From CAZDSS01 sp964508185 (lineage in GTDB: Bacteria; Pseudomonadota; Alphaproteobacteria; Sphingomonadales; Govanellaceae): 30,987 nucleotides of DNA. Below the pieces are notes generated by a model. It worked only from the letters and a program-made list of their open reading frames with translations. It did not search any database and was not told where the DNA came from. The position numbers were made by a program, and so were the translations under genes. The stretch is from the NCBI GenBank assembly GCA_964508185.1, contig CAZDSS010000020.1, positions 1-30,987 of the forward strand. Reading direction: 5' to 3'. This document shows positions 16,334-24,664 of the stretch, in pieces. How positions within the stretch are numbered: position 1 is the stretch's first letter; each line of letters starts with the position of its first letter.

Positions 16334-19300
16334 TCATGACCGAGCCTGAACGTCACCGCCGTCGTTCAGGGCGCGGAGCTTGCGCAGCAGGGCGTCGGCA
16401 GCCGGCGCCTTCACCGGACCGAAGCCGCGGACCTGCAACGCTTCCTCGGCCAGAGCCACGGCGTCCGGCAGGCTGCGCTCATCGAGGCCGGCTGCGATCC
16501 TGGGTATGGCTGCAAGATAGGCATCGCGAAGCTCCCGCTCCATCCGGCGCTCCGCCGTGCGGCCGAAGATGTCGAACGGCCCTTCCCGCAACCCCCGGCA
16601 TGCGGCGAGCGCGCGGAATACTGGAAAGATCCAGCCGCCGAAGCTGATCTTGCGCGGCCGGCCGGTCGCGGGATCCATGCGCGCGAGAAGGGGCGGGGAC
16701 AGCATCACGCTGATCCTGCGGGTGCCTTCGAATTCCTCATCGAGCGCGCGGCGCAGTCGGCCGTCCGAATGAAGGCGCGCGACCTCGTACTCATCCTTGT
16801 AGGCCATCAGCCTGTAGGCCGAGCGCGCGACAGCCCAGACAAAGGCGTCGCCGCCTTCGACCCCGGCAGCGGCGCGGCGGATTTCCGACAGCAGTTCGGC
16901 GTATCGCGCCGCATAGCGCGCGTTCCAGTATTCGGCGAGATCCGCCGTGCGGTGCGCCACGAACTCGTCGAGCGTCTGGTCGCGGTCCGCGCCCGGCGCG
17001 TCGCGGAGCGCCGCTTCACGGCCCGCCGCAAAGGCGCGAAGATTGGCCTCGACGCTGCGGCCGTTGAGGCGGATCGCCTGCTCAATGGATTCGAGCTTCA
17101 GCGGGATGGCGCCGCGCTGCCAGGCATTGCCGAGCACGACCATGTTGGCGGCGATCGAATCGCCGACCAGCTCTTCGGCGAGGCGTGCGGCCGGCAGCAA
17201 GGCGGGCGCACCGCCCGCAAGGTCGCGGAGCCGCGCGATCAGCGCCTCGGTCGGAACCCGCAGATCGCGCTTCTCCTGAAAGTCGATGGTCGCCACGACG
17301 TCGCTGTTGCCGACGATCGTCGTCCTGCCGGCGGCGATCGTCTGCGCCACTTCCGGATGAACCGCGGCGACGAGATCGCAGGCGAGCACCAGGTCCGCCT
17401 CTCCGGGGCCGACGCGCGCGGGAACCACGGCATCAGGCCCGGGCCGCAGCCGGACGTGGCTGAACACCGCGCCGCCCTTCTGGCTGAGGCCGGTCATGTC
17501 GTAGAGGCTTGCGCCCCTTGCCTCGATCCGCGCCGCCATGCCAAGGATCGCGCCCACCGTCACCACGCCCGTACCGCCAATTCCTGCTACGATCATGTCG
17601 AAGCCGTCGCCGAATTCGGGAAGGACGGGGAGGGGGATCGAGCCGCCGTCGCCATGGACGCTTGCCGCACGCTTCCGCCGCCTTGCCCCTTCGACCACCA
17701 CAAAGGACGGGCAGAAGCCTTTGAGACAGGAGAAATCCTTGTTGCAGGCCGACTGGTCGATCCGCCGCTTGCGGCCCAGTTCGGTCTCGAGGGGCTGGAT
17801 CGCCGCGCAACCGGATTGCACGGAACAGTCGCCGCAGCCTTCGCAGACCGCGGCATTGATGAAGATGCGCCTGTCCGGGTCGGGATAGTCGTTGGTCTTG
17901 CGGCGGCGGCGCTTCTCCGCGGCGCAGACCTGATCATAGATCAGAACGGTGACGCCGGGATGTCTCCGCAGCTCCTCCTGCACCGCCGCCAGCTGGTCGC
18001 GGTGGCGCAGTTCGGTGCCGGGGGGAAGGGGATCCGTCGGACCGAAGCGATCGGGATCGTCGGACACCACCACCACCCGCGCGACGCCTTCCGCCAGAAC
18101 CTGCCGGACGATGCGGCCGACCGTCAGGCCGCCTTCGACCGGCTGGCCGCCGGTCATGGCGACCGCATCGTTGCAGAGGATCTTGTAGGTGATGTTGACG
18201 CCGGCGGCGACCGCCGCACGGATCGCGAGCGAGCCGGAGTGGCTGTAGGTGCCGTCGCCGAGATTCTGAAAGATGTGGGGGGTTTCCGTATAAGGCGCCA
18301 TGCCGATCCAGTTGGCGCCTTCGCCGCCCATCTGGCCCATGGGCAGCGGCCGCCGGTCGGCATGGAAGGCGGCCATGCTGTGGCAGCCGATGCCGGTCGC
18401 GCCGAAAGACCCGTCCGGCACTTTTGTGGAGCTGTTGTGCGGGCAGCCCGCGCAAAAGCCCGGACGACGGATCGCCGGGGGCGGGGTCTTGCGGCTGCGA
18501 AGGCCCTGTCGCAGGCCGAGATCCCGGCAGGCGCGAGCAAATTCCGGGACGAGGGTTTCGATATCGGGCAACGCCTGTCTCAGGCGGGCCGCCAGATGCT
18601 CGGCAACCATCGAAACATCCAGCGACAGGTCCGCGGGCAGCAGCGGGGCGCCGTCCGGACCGGTCTTTCCCGTGACGAGGGGCCGCCTCGGATGATTGTA
18701 GAGCAGGGCCTTCGCCTGTCCTTCCGCATGCCCGCGCTTTTCCTCGACGAAGAAGACTTCCTGCGCCGCGGCAGCGGCAGCGGCCAGGGCAACCCCGTCC
18801 AGAGGATAGAGCAGCCCGATCTTGTAGACGCCCACGCCGGCGCGCCGCGCGGCCGCATCATCGAGGCCGAGGAGCGCCAACGCCGCCATGGTATCCGCAT
18901 GGGCCTTACCGGCGGTCGCGATCAGGAAGCGCGGGCTGTCCGCGCCGTGGACGATGCGATCGAGCCGGTTCGCGCGGGCGAAGGTCTGGGCGCGCGGCAA
19001 TTTTTCCCGGACGAGCCGGATGTCCCGCTCCTGTATGCCGAGAATGTCGGGGCGAATGTGCACGTCGCCGGGCATTTCCGGGATGACGAAACGGGGGAGC
19101 CGGTCGAAGTCGACGACGGCCGTGCTTTCGGCCGTCTCATTCACCAGCTTCAGCGCGACGAGCGCCCCCGAGAAGCGCGACATGGCGAAACCCGCAAGCC
19201 CATATTCCAGCACCTCCGACAGGGTGCTCGGATAGAGAACCGGCACTTCCCAGCTCGCCAGGGTGATGTCGCTCTGGTGCGCGGTGGTGGAGGATTTGCC

Positions 19301-19750
19301 CGCATGGTCGTCCCCGAAGACCAGGAGCACGCCGCCGGTGGGGGACACCCCCGCCAGATTGGCGTGCTTGATGGCGTCGCCCGAGCGATCCACGCCCGGC
19401 CCCTTGGCGTACCAGAGGCCAAAGACGCCATCGACCTTTTGCCCGGGCAGGAAGCCGATCTGCTGGGTGCCTGCGACCGCCGTCATCGCCAGGTCCTCGT
19501 TCAGGCCCGGCTGGAAGGTGATGTCGTTGGCCTTCAGCAGATCGCCGGCCTTCCACAGTTCGGCATCGACGCCGCCGAGCGGGGAGCCGCGATATCCGCT
19601 GACGAATCCGGCGGTATTGAGACCCGCCTGTCGATCGAGCGCGCGCTGGGCGAGCAGCAGGCGGACAAGGACCTGACGCCCGTTGATGAGCGCGCGCGCG
19701 GGTGAGTCCAGCCGGTACTTGTCCGCAAGCGATATCGATCCGTCAGGCAT
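16334..19750 (-). CDS. Indolepyruvate ferredoxin oxidoreductase, fused alpha-beta type
   Basis: A 1138-residue fused 2-oxoacid oxidoreductase that decarboxylates aryl- or branched-chain 2-oxo acids to acyl-CoA using thiamine diphosphate and iron-sulfur clusters. Landmarks: N-terminal GYRGSPLGGVD (pyrimidine-binding domain); CAGCPHNSS and GIGCHSM near residues 433-455 (TPP-binding half); a Cys-rich iron-sulfur segment near 630-680 (CEGCGDCSVQSGC, CNKDFSCLKGFC); then the gamma/IorB-like domain starting GIGGTGVVTVGAILG near 725, with MTGLSQKGGAVFSH. The C-terminal 250 residues match the extra domain of this fused type. The start ATG has GGAG at proper distance. It lies 14 bp after the amino-acid dehydrogenase on the same strand, so the two probably form an operon acting in sequence. 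The exact substrate is not readable. Confidence 0.93.
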   Translation of the reverse strand: MPDGSISLADKYRLDSPARALINGRQVLVRLLLAQRALDRQAGLNTAGFVSGYRGSPLGGVDAELWKAGDLLKANDITFQPGLNEDLAMTAVAGTQQIGFLPGQKVDGVFGLWYAKGPGVDRSGDAIKHANLAGVSPTGGVLLVFGDDHAGKSSTTAHQSDITLASWEVPVLYPSTLSEVLEYGLAGFAMSRFSGALVALKLVNETAESTAVVDFDRLPRFVIPEMPGDVHIRPDILGIQERDIRLVREKLPRAQTFARANRLDRIVHGADSPRFLIATAGKAHADTMAALALLGLDDAAARRAGVGVYKIGLLYPLDGVALAAAAAAAQEVFFVEEKRGHAEGQAKALLYNHPRRPLVTGKTGPDGAPLLPADLSLDVSMVAEHLAARLRQALPDIETLVPEFARACRDLGLRQGLRSRKTPPPAIRRPGFCAGCPHNSSTKVPDGSFGATGIGCHSMAAFHADRRPLPMGQMGGEGANWIGMAPYTETPHIFQNLGDGTYSHSGSLAIRAAVAAGVNITYKILCNDAVAMTGGQPVEGGLTVGRIVRQVLAEGVARVVVVSDDPDRFGPTDPLPPGTELRHRDQLAAVQEELRRHPGVTVLIYDQVCAAEKRRRRKTNDYPDPDRRIFINAAVCEGCGDCSVQSGCAAIQPLETELGRKRRIDQSACNKDFSCLKGFCPSFVVVEGARRRKRAASVHGDGGSIPLPVLPEFGDGFDMIVAGIGGTGVVTVGAILGMAARIEARGASLYDMTGLSQKGGAVFSHVRLRPGPDAVVPARVGPGEADLVLACDLVAAVHPEVAQTIAAGRTTIVGNSDVVATIDFQEKRDLRVPTEALIARLRDLAGGAPALLPAARLAEELVGDSIAANMVVLGNAWQRGAIPLKLESIEQAIRLNGRSVEANLRAFAAGREAALRDAPGADRDQTLDEFVAHRTADLAEYWNARYAARYAELLSEIRRAAAGVEGGDAFVWAVARSAYRLMAYKDEYEVARLHSDGRLRRALDEEFEGTRRISVMLSPPLLARMDPATGRPRKISFGGWIFPVFRALAACRGLREGPFDIFGRTAERRMERELRDAYLAAIPRIAAGLDERSLPDAVALAEEALQVRGFGPVKAPAADALLRKLRALNDGGDVQARS

Positions 19751-19764
19751 GTCCGGCTCCGTGT

Positions 19765-20811
19765 TCAGCGGCCGATCAGCTCGCGGGCCAGCTGTTCGGC
19801 GGTCACTTCAGGAGGGACGCCTTCGGCGGCCGCCCGCGAGAAGATCTGGATCAGACGGTCGCGGATCGCGGCCAGGCTTTCCTCGAGCGGCCGAAGGGGC
19901 ACGTTGTTGCGGCCCGGCATCCTGCTCGCCGCGACCATCCCGCTGATGATGCCGCCCGCATTGATCACATAATCCGGCGCGAACAGGATGTTCCGCTCGG
20001 CGAGAACCGCGCCGGCGCGCGGAGACGCCAGCTGATTGTTGGCGGAGCCCGCCACCGCCCGCGCGCGGATCTCCCGCGCCGATTTCTCGGTGATGACGCC
20101 CCCGAGCGCACAGGGAACGTAGATGTCGACGTCGGCGCGATGAATGGCGTCTGTCGGCGCGGGTTCGGCGCCGAATCGCTGAATCGCGCGCTCCACCACG
20201 TCGCGGCGTATGTCGGCGACGGTCAGGCGGGCGCCGGCTGCATGGAGCCGTTCCGCGACGCCCCAGCCCACGGCGCCGAGGCCCTGCACGGCGACGCGCA
20301 TTCCCTCGAAGCTTTCGCGCTGGAACTGCCATTCGAGCACAGCACGCAGGCCGTGCATCACGCCGATCGCCGTGGGGATCGAGGGATCGCCCGCATCCTT
20401 CGAGGTGCCGCCCACATAGGGGGTGACCTCGCTCATGGTCTCGATGTCGGCGACCGTCATGCCCACATCCTCGCCGGTGGCGAATGTCTGTCCGATGCGG
20501 TCGATGAAGCGGCCGTAGGCATGCAGCAGCGCGCGTGTCTTGAGCCGCTCCGGATCGCCGAGGATCACCGACTTGCCGCCGCCCATGGGAAGTCCGGCGA
20601 GGGCCGTCTTGTAGGACATCACGCGCGACAGGCGCAGCGCATCGTCGAGCGCCAGCGAGTCGCTTTCATAGGCCTTGAACCGCGTCCCTCCCGCCGCCGG
20701 CCCGAGCCTGGTGGAGTGGATGGCGACGATCGCGCGCAATCCCGTGGCTTCGTCGGAGAAGAAGCAGACCTGCTCGTGATTGTCGAATTCCGGAGATGTC
20801 CAAATGCTCAA
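19765..20811 (-). CDS. Leu/Phe/Val-type amino-acid dehydrogenase, TTG start
   Basis: A 348-residue NAD-dependent oxidative deaminase of the Glu/Leu/Phe/Val dehydrogenase family, producing the 2-oxo acid and ammonia. Landmarks: SPEFDNHEQV at the start, GPAAGGTRF (35-44), SYKTALAGLPMGGGKSVI with Lys68 and Lys80, ATGEDVGMT with Asp115, and dinucleotide loop VQGLGAVGWGV. A TTG at 20811 preceded by AGGGAGGG is chosen: it gives the family N-terminus, and the key residues then fall at 68, 80 and 115, the numbers known for Bacillus leucine dehydrogenase. An ATG frame from 20985 would add 58 residues encoded by AT-rich promoter DNA. Residue 40 is Ala where leucine dehydrogenase, as I recall, has Leu; this may widen the pocket for aromatic side chains. 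Its product would feed the oxidoreductase 14 bp downstream. Confidence 0.92.
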   Translation of the reverse strand: MSIWTSPEFDNHEQVCFFSDEATGLRAIVAIHSTRLGPAAGGTRFKAYESDSLALDDALRLSRVMSYKTALAGLPMGGGKSVILGDPERLKTRALLHAYGRFIDRIGQTFATGEDVGMTVADIETMSEVTPYVGGTSKDAGDPSIPTAIGVMHGLRAVLEWQFQRESFEGMRVAVQGLGAVGWGVAERLHAAGARLTVADIRRDVVERAIQRFGAEPAPTDAIHRADVDIYVPCALGGVITEKSAREIRARAVAGSANNQLASPRAGAVLAERNILFAPDYVINAGGIISGMVAASRMPGRNNVPLRPLEESLAAIRDRLIQIFSRAAAEGVPPEVTAEQLARELIGR

Positions 20812-20860
20812 TTCGCCCTCCCTGGTTTCTCCGACAGTTACTACATCGGAAAACGATTTG

Positions 20861-20870
20861 AAACATGTTT
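20861..20870. promoter_or_regulatory. Palindrome in the divergent dehydrogenase/transporter promoter region
   Basis: AAACATGTTT is a perfect 10-bp palindrome. A wider pair, GAAAAC (20849-20854) and GTTTTC (20867-20872), encloses it. It lies 50 bp before the dehydrogenase start, within a 276-bp gap (20812-21087) clearly poorer in GC than its surroundings. It is a possible operator, perhaps for an Lrp-like regulator, but no such gene is nearby. The rest of the gap shows only the transporter promoter. Confidence 0.3.
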
Positions 20871-21012
20871 TCTTGTGGGAAAGGTCTGCGGCGCGGGCAG
20901 CGCGTCGGCGATTGTTTGGATAAGATATTGATAGTAAAGTAAGAAATCCAGAAGATGCGACGGCTTTCGCGTCGATCCGCTTCACGAATCCTGCTAAAAA
21001 CTTTCTTTGTGT

Positions 21013-21042
21013 TTGTCAAAAGCGAAAAGATGTGTCTATTCT
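21013..21042 (+). promoter_or_regulatory. Promoter of the YkvI-like transporter
   Basis: TTGTCA (21013-21018, 5/6) and TATTCT (21037-21042, 4/6) are separated by 18 bp in AT-rich DNA. They lie about 45 bp upstream of the transporter start. Confidence 0.45.
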
Positions 21043-21087
21043 TGAAAGAGAGGGGTGAAAGCCCGCCGCAGAATAGGGACGGCTCGT

Positions 21088-22224
21088 ATGGCAACCGCAA
21101 GCAACTGGGTGCAACGACGACTTCTTCCGGGCCTTGCATTCAAGGCGGCAGTGATCGGCGGCGGCTATGCGACGGGCCGGGAGATGGCGACCTTCTTTCT
21201 GCCCAGCGGGCCGGTCGGGGGATTTTACGGCCTGCTGCTTGCGATGCTCATCTGGAGCATCGTCTGCGCCATCACCTTCACGTTCGCGCTGCAAACCCGC
21301 AGTCTTGATTACCGCACATTCTTCCGGAACCTGCTGGGGCCGTTCTGGCCGTTGTATGAGATCGCCTATCTGCTGGCGCTGATCGTGATCCTGGCCGTCT
21401 TTGCGGCCGCTGCCGGCGCGATCGCAAGCGCTCTCCTCGGCTGGCCGGAAATTGCCGGGGCCCTGCTCCTGATGATCCTGATCGCGGCCTTTGCCGCATG
21501 GGGGAACGATTCGGTCGAGCGGGTTTTCAAATACGTGTCGTTCCTGCTCTATGGCACGTATCTTGTATTCGTCATCCTGGCGCTTTCACGCTTCGGCGAC
21601 CGGATCGGCGCCAATCTCGCCATGCCGGCGCCGACCGACGGCTGGCTCGTCGGCGGCGTGACCTACGCCAGCTACAATATCATCGGCGCGATCGTCATCC
21701 TGCCGGCGACGCGGCACATGCTGACGCGGAATGACGCCGTGGTCGCCGGGCTGCTCGCCGGGCCGCTGGCCATGATCCCCGCGCTGCTCTTCTTCACCTG
21801 CATGATCGCCTACTATCCCGAAATCCATCAGGCGCTTCTTCCGTCGGATTTTCTTCTGGAACGCCTGGAGCTTCCGTGGTTCAGGCTGCTGTTTCAGATC
21901 ATGATCTTTGCCGCCTTGCTTGAAAGCGGGATCGGCGGCGTGCACGCCATCAACGAGCGGGTCGCCCATGCCTGCATGGAAAAGCGCGGCCGGATCTTGT
22001 CGAAAATGGAGCGGCTCGGCCTGACCATCGCCCTTCTTGTGGGCGCCGTGTTCGTCGCCGACCGCTTCGGGCTCGTCGAACTCATCGCCGACGGCTACCG
22101 CTGGCTGGCCTATGCGTTCCTGCTGATCTACGTGGCGCCGCTCCTGACTCTCGGCCTGTGGCGGCTGGCGCAGGCCCGCCCGCCGCAGCCTGTGCTTGCG
22201 GCCGCCCCGTCGGCCCCGCAGTAG
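21088..22224 (+). CDS. YkvI-like integral membrane transporter
   Basis: A 378-residue protein with about ten predicted membrane helices, resembling the YkvI family (COG3949) of the APC/LeuT-like superfamily, whose substrates are not established. The first helix contains the glycine-rich break IGGGYATGREM, typical of the unwound substrate site in this superfamily. A second such segment is GGVTYASYNIIGA in helix six. The ATG at 21088 has AGGGA upstream; a GTG at 21055 also fits the frame but its purine run abuts the codon. It is divergent from the amino-acid dehydrogenase/oxidoreductase pair and upstream of the receptor-peptidase group, so inner-membrane import of an amino acid or small peptide is a reasonable inference. 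Ion coupling cannot be judged. Confidence 0.8.
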   Translation: MATASNWVQRRLLPGLAFKAAVIGGGYATGREMATFFLPSGPVGGFYGLLLAMLIWSIVCAITFTFALQTRSLDYRTFFRNLLGPFWPLYEIAYLLALIVILAVFAAAAGAIASALLGWPEIAGALLLMILIAAFAAWGNDSVERVFKYVSFLLYGTYLVFVILALSRFGDRIGANLAMPAPTDGWLVGGVTYASYNIIGAIVILPATRHMLTRNDAVVAGLLAGPLAMIPALLFFTCMIAYYPEIHQALLPSDFLLERLELPWFRLLFQIMIFAALLESGIGGVHAINERVAHACMEKRGRILSKMERLGLTIALLVGAVFVADRFGLVELIADGYRWLAYAFLLIYVAPLLTLGLWRLAQARPPQPVLAAAPSAPQ

Positions 22225-22369
22225 CCGGATGCAGTTCACGGTTTGTCGGAAAGAGGATTGGCTTCAGTCATTACGGATCGTCGGCAGGAAGAATTCATGG
22301 GCCGCTGACGCCCAGGGCCGGTCGAACGAATGGGATCAACAGGCGACACATGACCAAGGGGAGGGACAC

Positions 22370-24586
22370 ATGATTGTTAACAGGAACGAGCAGCGGACGG
22401 CGCCCGTGAAATCGCTGCCGAAGACGCTTCTGCTGATGACGACCTTTCTGATGGGGGGCGCAGGTTCCGCGGCATGGGCCCAGGGCGAAACGCAGGCCCC
22501 TGCCGAACCCGGCGCCTTTGCCGCGATCAGCGAGATCGTCGTCACCGCGACGCGGCGCGCGGAAAGATTGCTGGACGTCCCGGCGAGCATCCAGGCCATC
22601 GGCGGCCCGGAGCTCAACAAGATGGGCGCGGTGAACTTTGCGGATTACGCCCGCAACGTCGCCGGCGTCTCGTTCATCGATGCCGGGCCGGGGCGCGCGC
22701 AGATCTTCATGCGCGGCGTGTCGACCGGGCCCGAGGTGGACACCGGCACCGAGGCGACGGTCGGCGTCTACATCGACGAGACGCCGGTCACCGAAGGCTC
22801 GTCGCAACCGGATCTACGGCTCTATGACATAGATCGGGTGGAGGTGCTGCGCGGGCCCCAGGGCACGCTCTATGGCAGCGGCTCCCTCGGCGGCACGGTC
22901 CGCGTGCTGACCAACCAGCCCCAGTTCGACTCGGCTGCGGGCTACCTTCAGGTGACGGGATCAACGACCCGGCATGGCGGGGAGAACGGCGCGGTCAATG
23001 GCTGGGTCAATGTCCCGCTCTCTGACAAGGTCGCGGCGCGCGCGGTGGGCTACGCGCTTCACAATTCAGGCTTTCTGGACAACGGCTTCACCGGCGAGAA
23101 AGACATCAACGACGAGGATACCTATGGCGGCCGTCTCGCCATCCGGGTGCAGCCGGTCGAGTCGCTGAACGTCACACTCACCGGGATCTACCAGCATACG
23201 GAGATCGGCGCCTATGACCGGGTGACCGATCACCATCCCGCGCTCGTCATCGACCAGAGCGTGCCCACCCCCTTCGAGGATCGCTACGGCATCGTGAATC
23301 TAAAGATCGATCTCGATCTCGATTTCGCCGTCCTGACCTCGTCGAGCTCCTATTTCGATCGCCGCCGTCATTTCGAGAACGACATCGACTATTTCCTCGG
23401 CGCGCTGGGCCTGCCGAGCGGGATCTCGCCGCTGACCTATGACGCCACCTCGAAGACACAGGAGTTGCGACTGGCCTCCGCCGGGGACGGTCCCTTCAAA
23501 TGGCTCGTCGGCGGCTTCTATCTGGACCGGAAGGAGAACTTCCACCAGACCATCAACCTGCGCATTCTGCCGCCGCCCGCGACCCAGGGCGACAATCTCT
23601 ATTTCGAGGACACGGAAACCAAGTCGGAGCATTTCGCGGGCTTCGGCGAGGTGAGCTACGACGTCGTGCCGAACCTTACCCTGTCGGCCGGCATCCGCTG
23701 GTCGAAGATTGATCGCAAGGCCGTCCAGGTGAACGACGGCACGTTCTTCGGCGGCCTCGTGGTCGCGCGCGGCTCCTTCGACGAGGACTCGTTCACGCCC
23801 AAGTTCAACATCTCCTACAAGCCGACCGACGACAGCCTGATCTATGCGCAGGCGGCAAAGGGCTTCCGCATTGGCGGCATCAATCCCGGCCTTCCGCCCT
23901 GCGCCATCGGCTGCGCGGTCGACGTGAGCGGCAGCTTCGATTCCGATTCCCTGTGGAATTACGAGGCCGGCACCAAGTTTCAGCTTTTCGACCGGGCGCT
24001 CACCGTCACCGTCGCCGCGTTCCTCATCGACTGGAAGAACATCCAGCTGAACGTCAATCGGGAGGACGGCTTCAACGGCTTCGTCAATGCGGGGACCGCC
24101 CGCAGCAAGGGCGTGGAGCTCGAGCTCAAGGGACGGATCGGCGAGCATCTGCGCCTCGGCGGGCAGGCCACCTATACGGATGCCAAGCTGCGTTCGCTGG
24201 CGCCGGGCATCACCATCGCCACACCCGGCATGCGTCTCCCGGACATTCCGCGCTGGAGCCTTGCCGGCAATGCCGAATGGGGCGCCGCGATCGGCGCCGA
24301 AAGCTACGCCTACATACGCGGCGACGTGCAGTATGTGGGCTCCCGGCGGACCGGCCTCGGCTCCACGGCGCTCCCAGCCGACAGCTACACGCTGGTCAAC
24401 CTGCGGATCGGCCTCGAACACGGCCCCTATGAGTTGGCGCTGTTCGCCCATAATCTGACTGACAAGCGGGCGCAGCTCAGCCGGATACAGCTCACGGGCG
24501 CGCTGAACGGGGAGCCCATCGTGCTCGACCGCACGACGATCAACGTTCCGCGCACCATCGGAATTTCAGCGTCGCGCAGCTTCTGA
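22370..24586 (+). CDS. TonB-dependent outer-membrane receptor of the peptidase cluster
   Basis: A 738-residue TBDR. The signal peptide is SLPKTLLLMTTFLMGGAG ending AAWAQ. The TonB box/plug start is SEIVVTATRRAERLLDVPAS and the plug end is VEVLRGPQGTLYGSGSLGGT. This is the GSGSLGG variant, unlike the GRN(T/A)IGG of the two other receptors in the window. The barrel carries AAKGFRIGGINPGLPPCAIGC, including a Cys pair in a probable loop, and LFAHNLTDKRAQLSR, ending with Phe (SASRSF). The ATG at 22370 has GGGGAGGG upstream; the frame is open from 22196 but that part lacks signal-peptide character. It is followed after 78 bp, including a hairpin, by two peptidase-type genes. This suggests that it imports peptides or a peptide-like compound. 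Confidence 0.95.
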   Translation: MIVNRNEQRTAPVKSLPKTLLLMTTFLMGGAGSAAWAQGETQAPAEPGAFAAISEIVVTATRRAERLLDVPASIQAIGGPELNKMGAVNFADYARNVAGVSFIDAGPGRAQIFMRGVSTGPEVDTGTEATVGVYIDETPVTEGSSQPDLRLYDIDRVEVLRGPQGTLYGSGSLGGTVRVLTNQPQFDSAAGYLQVTGSTTRHGGENGAVNGWVNVPLSDKVAARAVGYALHNSGFLDNGFTGEKDINDEDTYGGRLAIRVQPVESLNVTLTGIYQHTEIGAYDRVTDHHPALVIDQSVPTPFEDRYGIVNLKIDLDLDFAVLTSSSSYFDRRRHFENDIDYFLGALGLPSGISPLTYDATSKTQELRLASAGDGPFKWLVGGFYLDRKENFHQTINLRILPPPATQGDNLYFEDTETKSEHFAGFGEVSYDVVPNLTLSAGIRWSKIDRKAVQVNDGTFFGGLVVARGSFDEDSFTPKFNISYKPTDDSLIYAQAAKGFRIGGINPGLPPCAIGCAVDVSGSFDSDSLWNYEAGTKFQLFDRALTVTVAAFLIDWKNIQLNVNREDGFNGFVNAGTARSKGVELELKGRIGEHLRLGGQATYTDAKLRSLAPGITIATPGMRLPDIPRWSLAGNAEWGAAIGAESYAYIRGDVQYVGSRRTGLGSTALPADSYTLVNLRIGLEHGPYELALFAHNLTDKRAQLSRIQLTGALNGEPIVLDRTTINVPRTIGISASRSF

Positions 24587-24598
24587 TGGGGAGGGAGG

Positions 24599-24625
24599 CG
24601 CCCGGGACGCTGCGGAGCCCGGGCG
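24599..24625 (+). terminator. Intercistronic hairpin between receptor and peptidase
   Basis: CGCCCGGG (24599-24606) and CCCGGGCG (24618-24625) form a perfect 8-bp GC stem with an 11-base loop, 12 bases after the receptor stop. There is no T-run. Because the next gene is on the same strand 39 bases later, it may be a partial terminator or an mRNA stabiliser giving more receptor than enzyme. Confidence 0.45.
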
Positions 24626-24664
24626 AGGACGCCGAAGCGGGCCCATGGCCGAAGGGGAGAACAT

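Noticed and set aside
16769..19705. 978-codon open frame antisense to the indolepyruvate oxidoreductase
   Set aside because: Long antisense frames are normal in GC-rich genes; its translation is Arg/His/Gly-rich without domains, while the opposite strand has full family motifs.
22196..22369. Upstream extension of the third receptor
   Set aside because: It adds 58 residues without signal-peptide features, while the ATG at 22370 has a strong GGGGAGGG before it.
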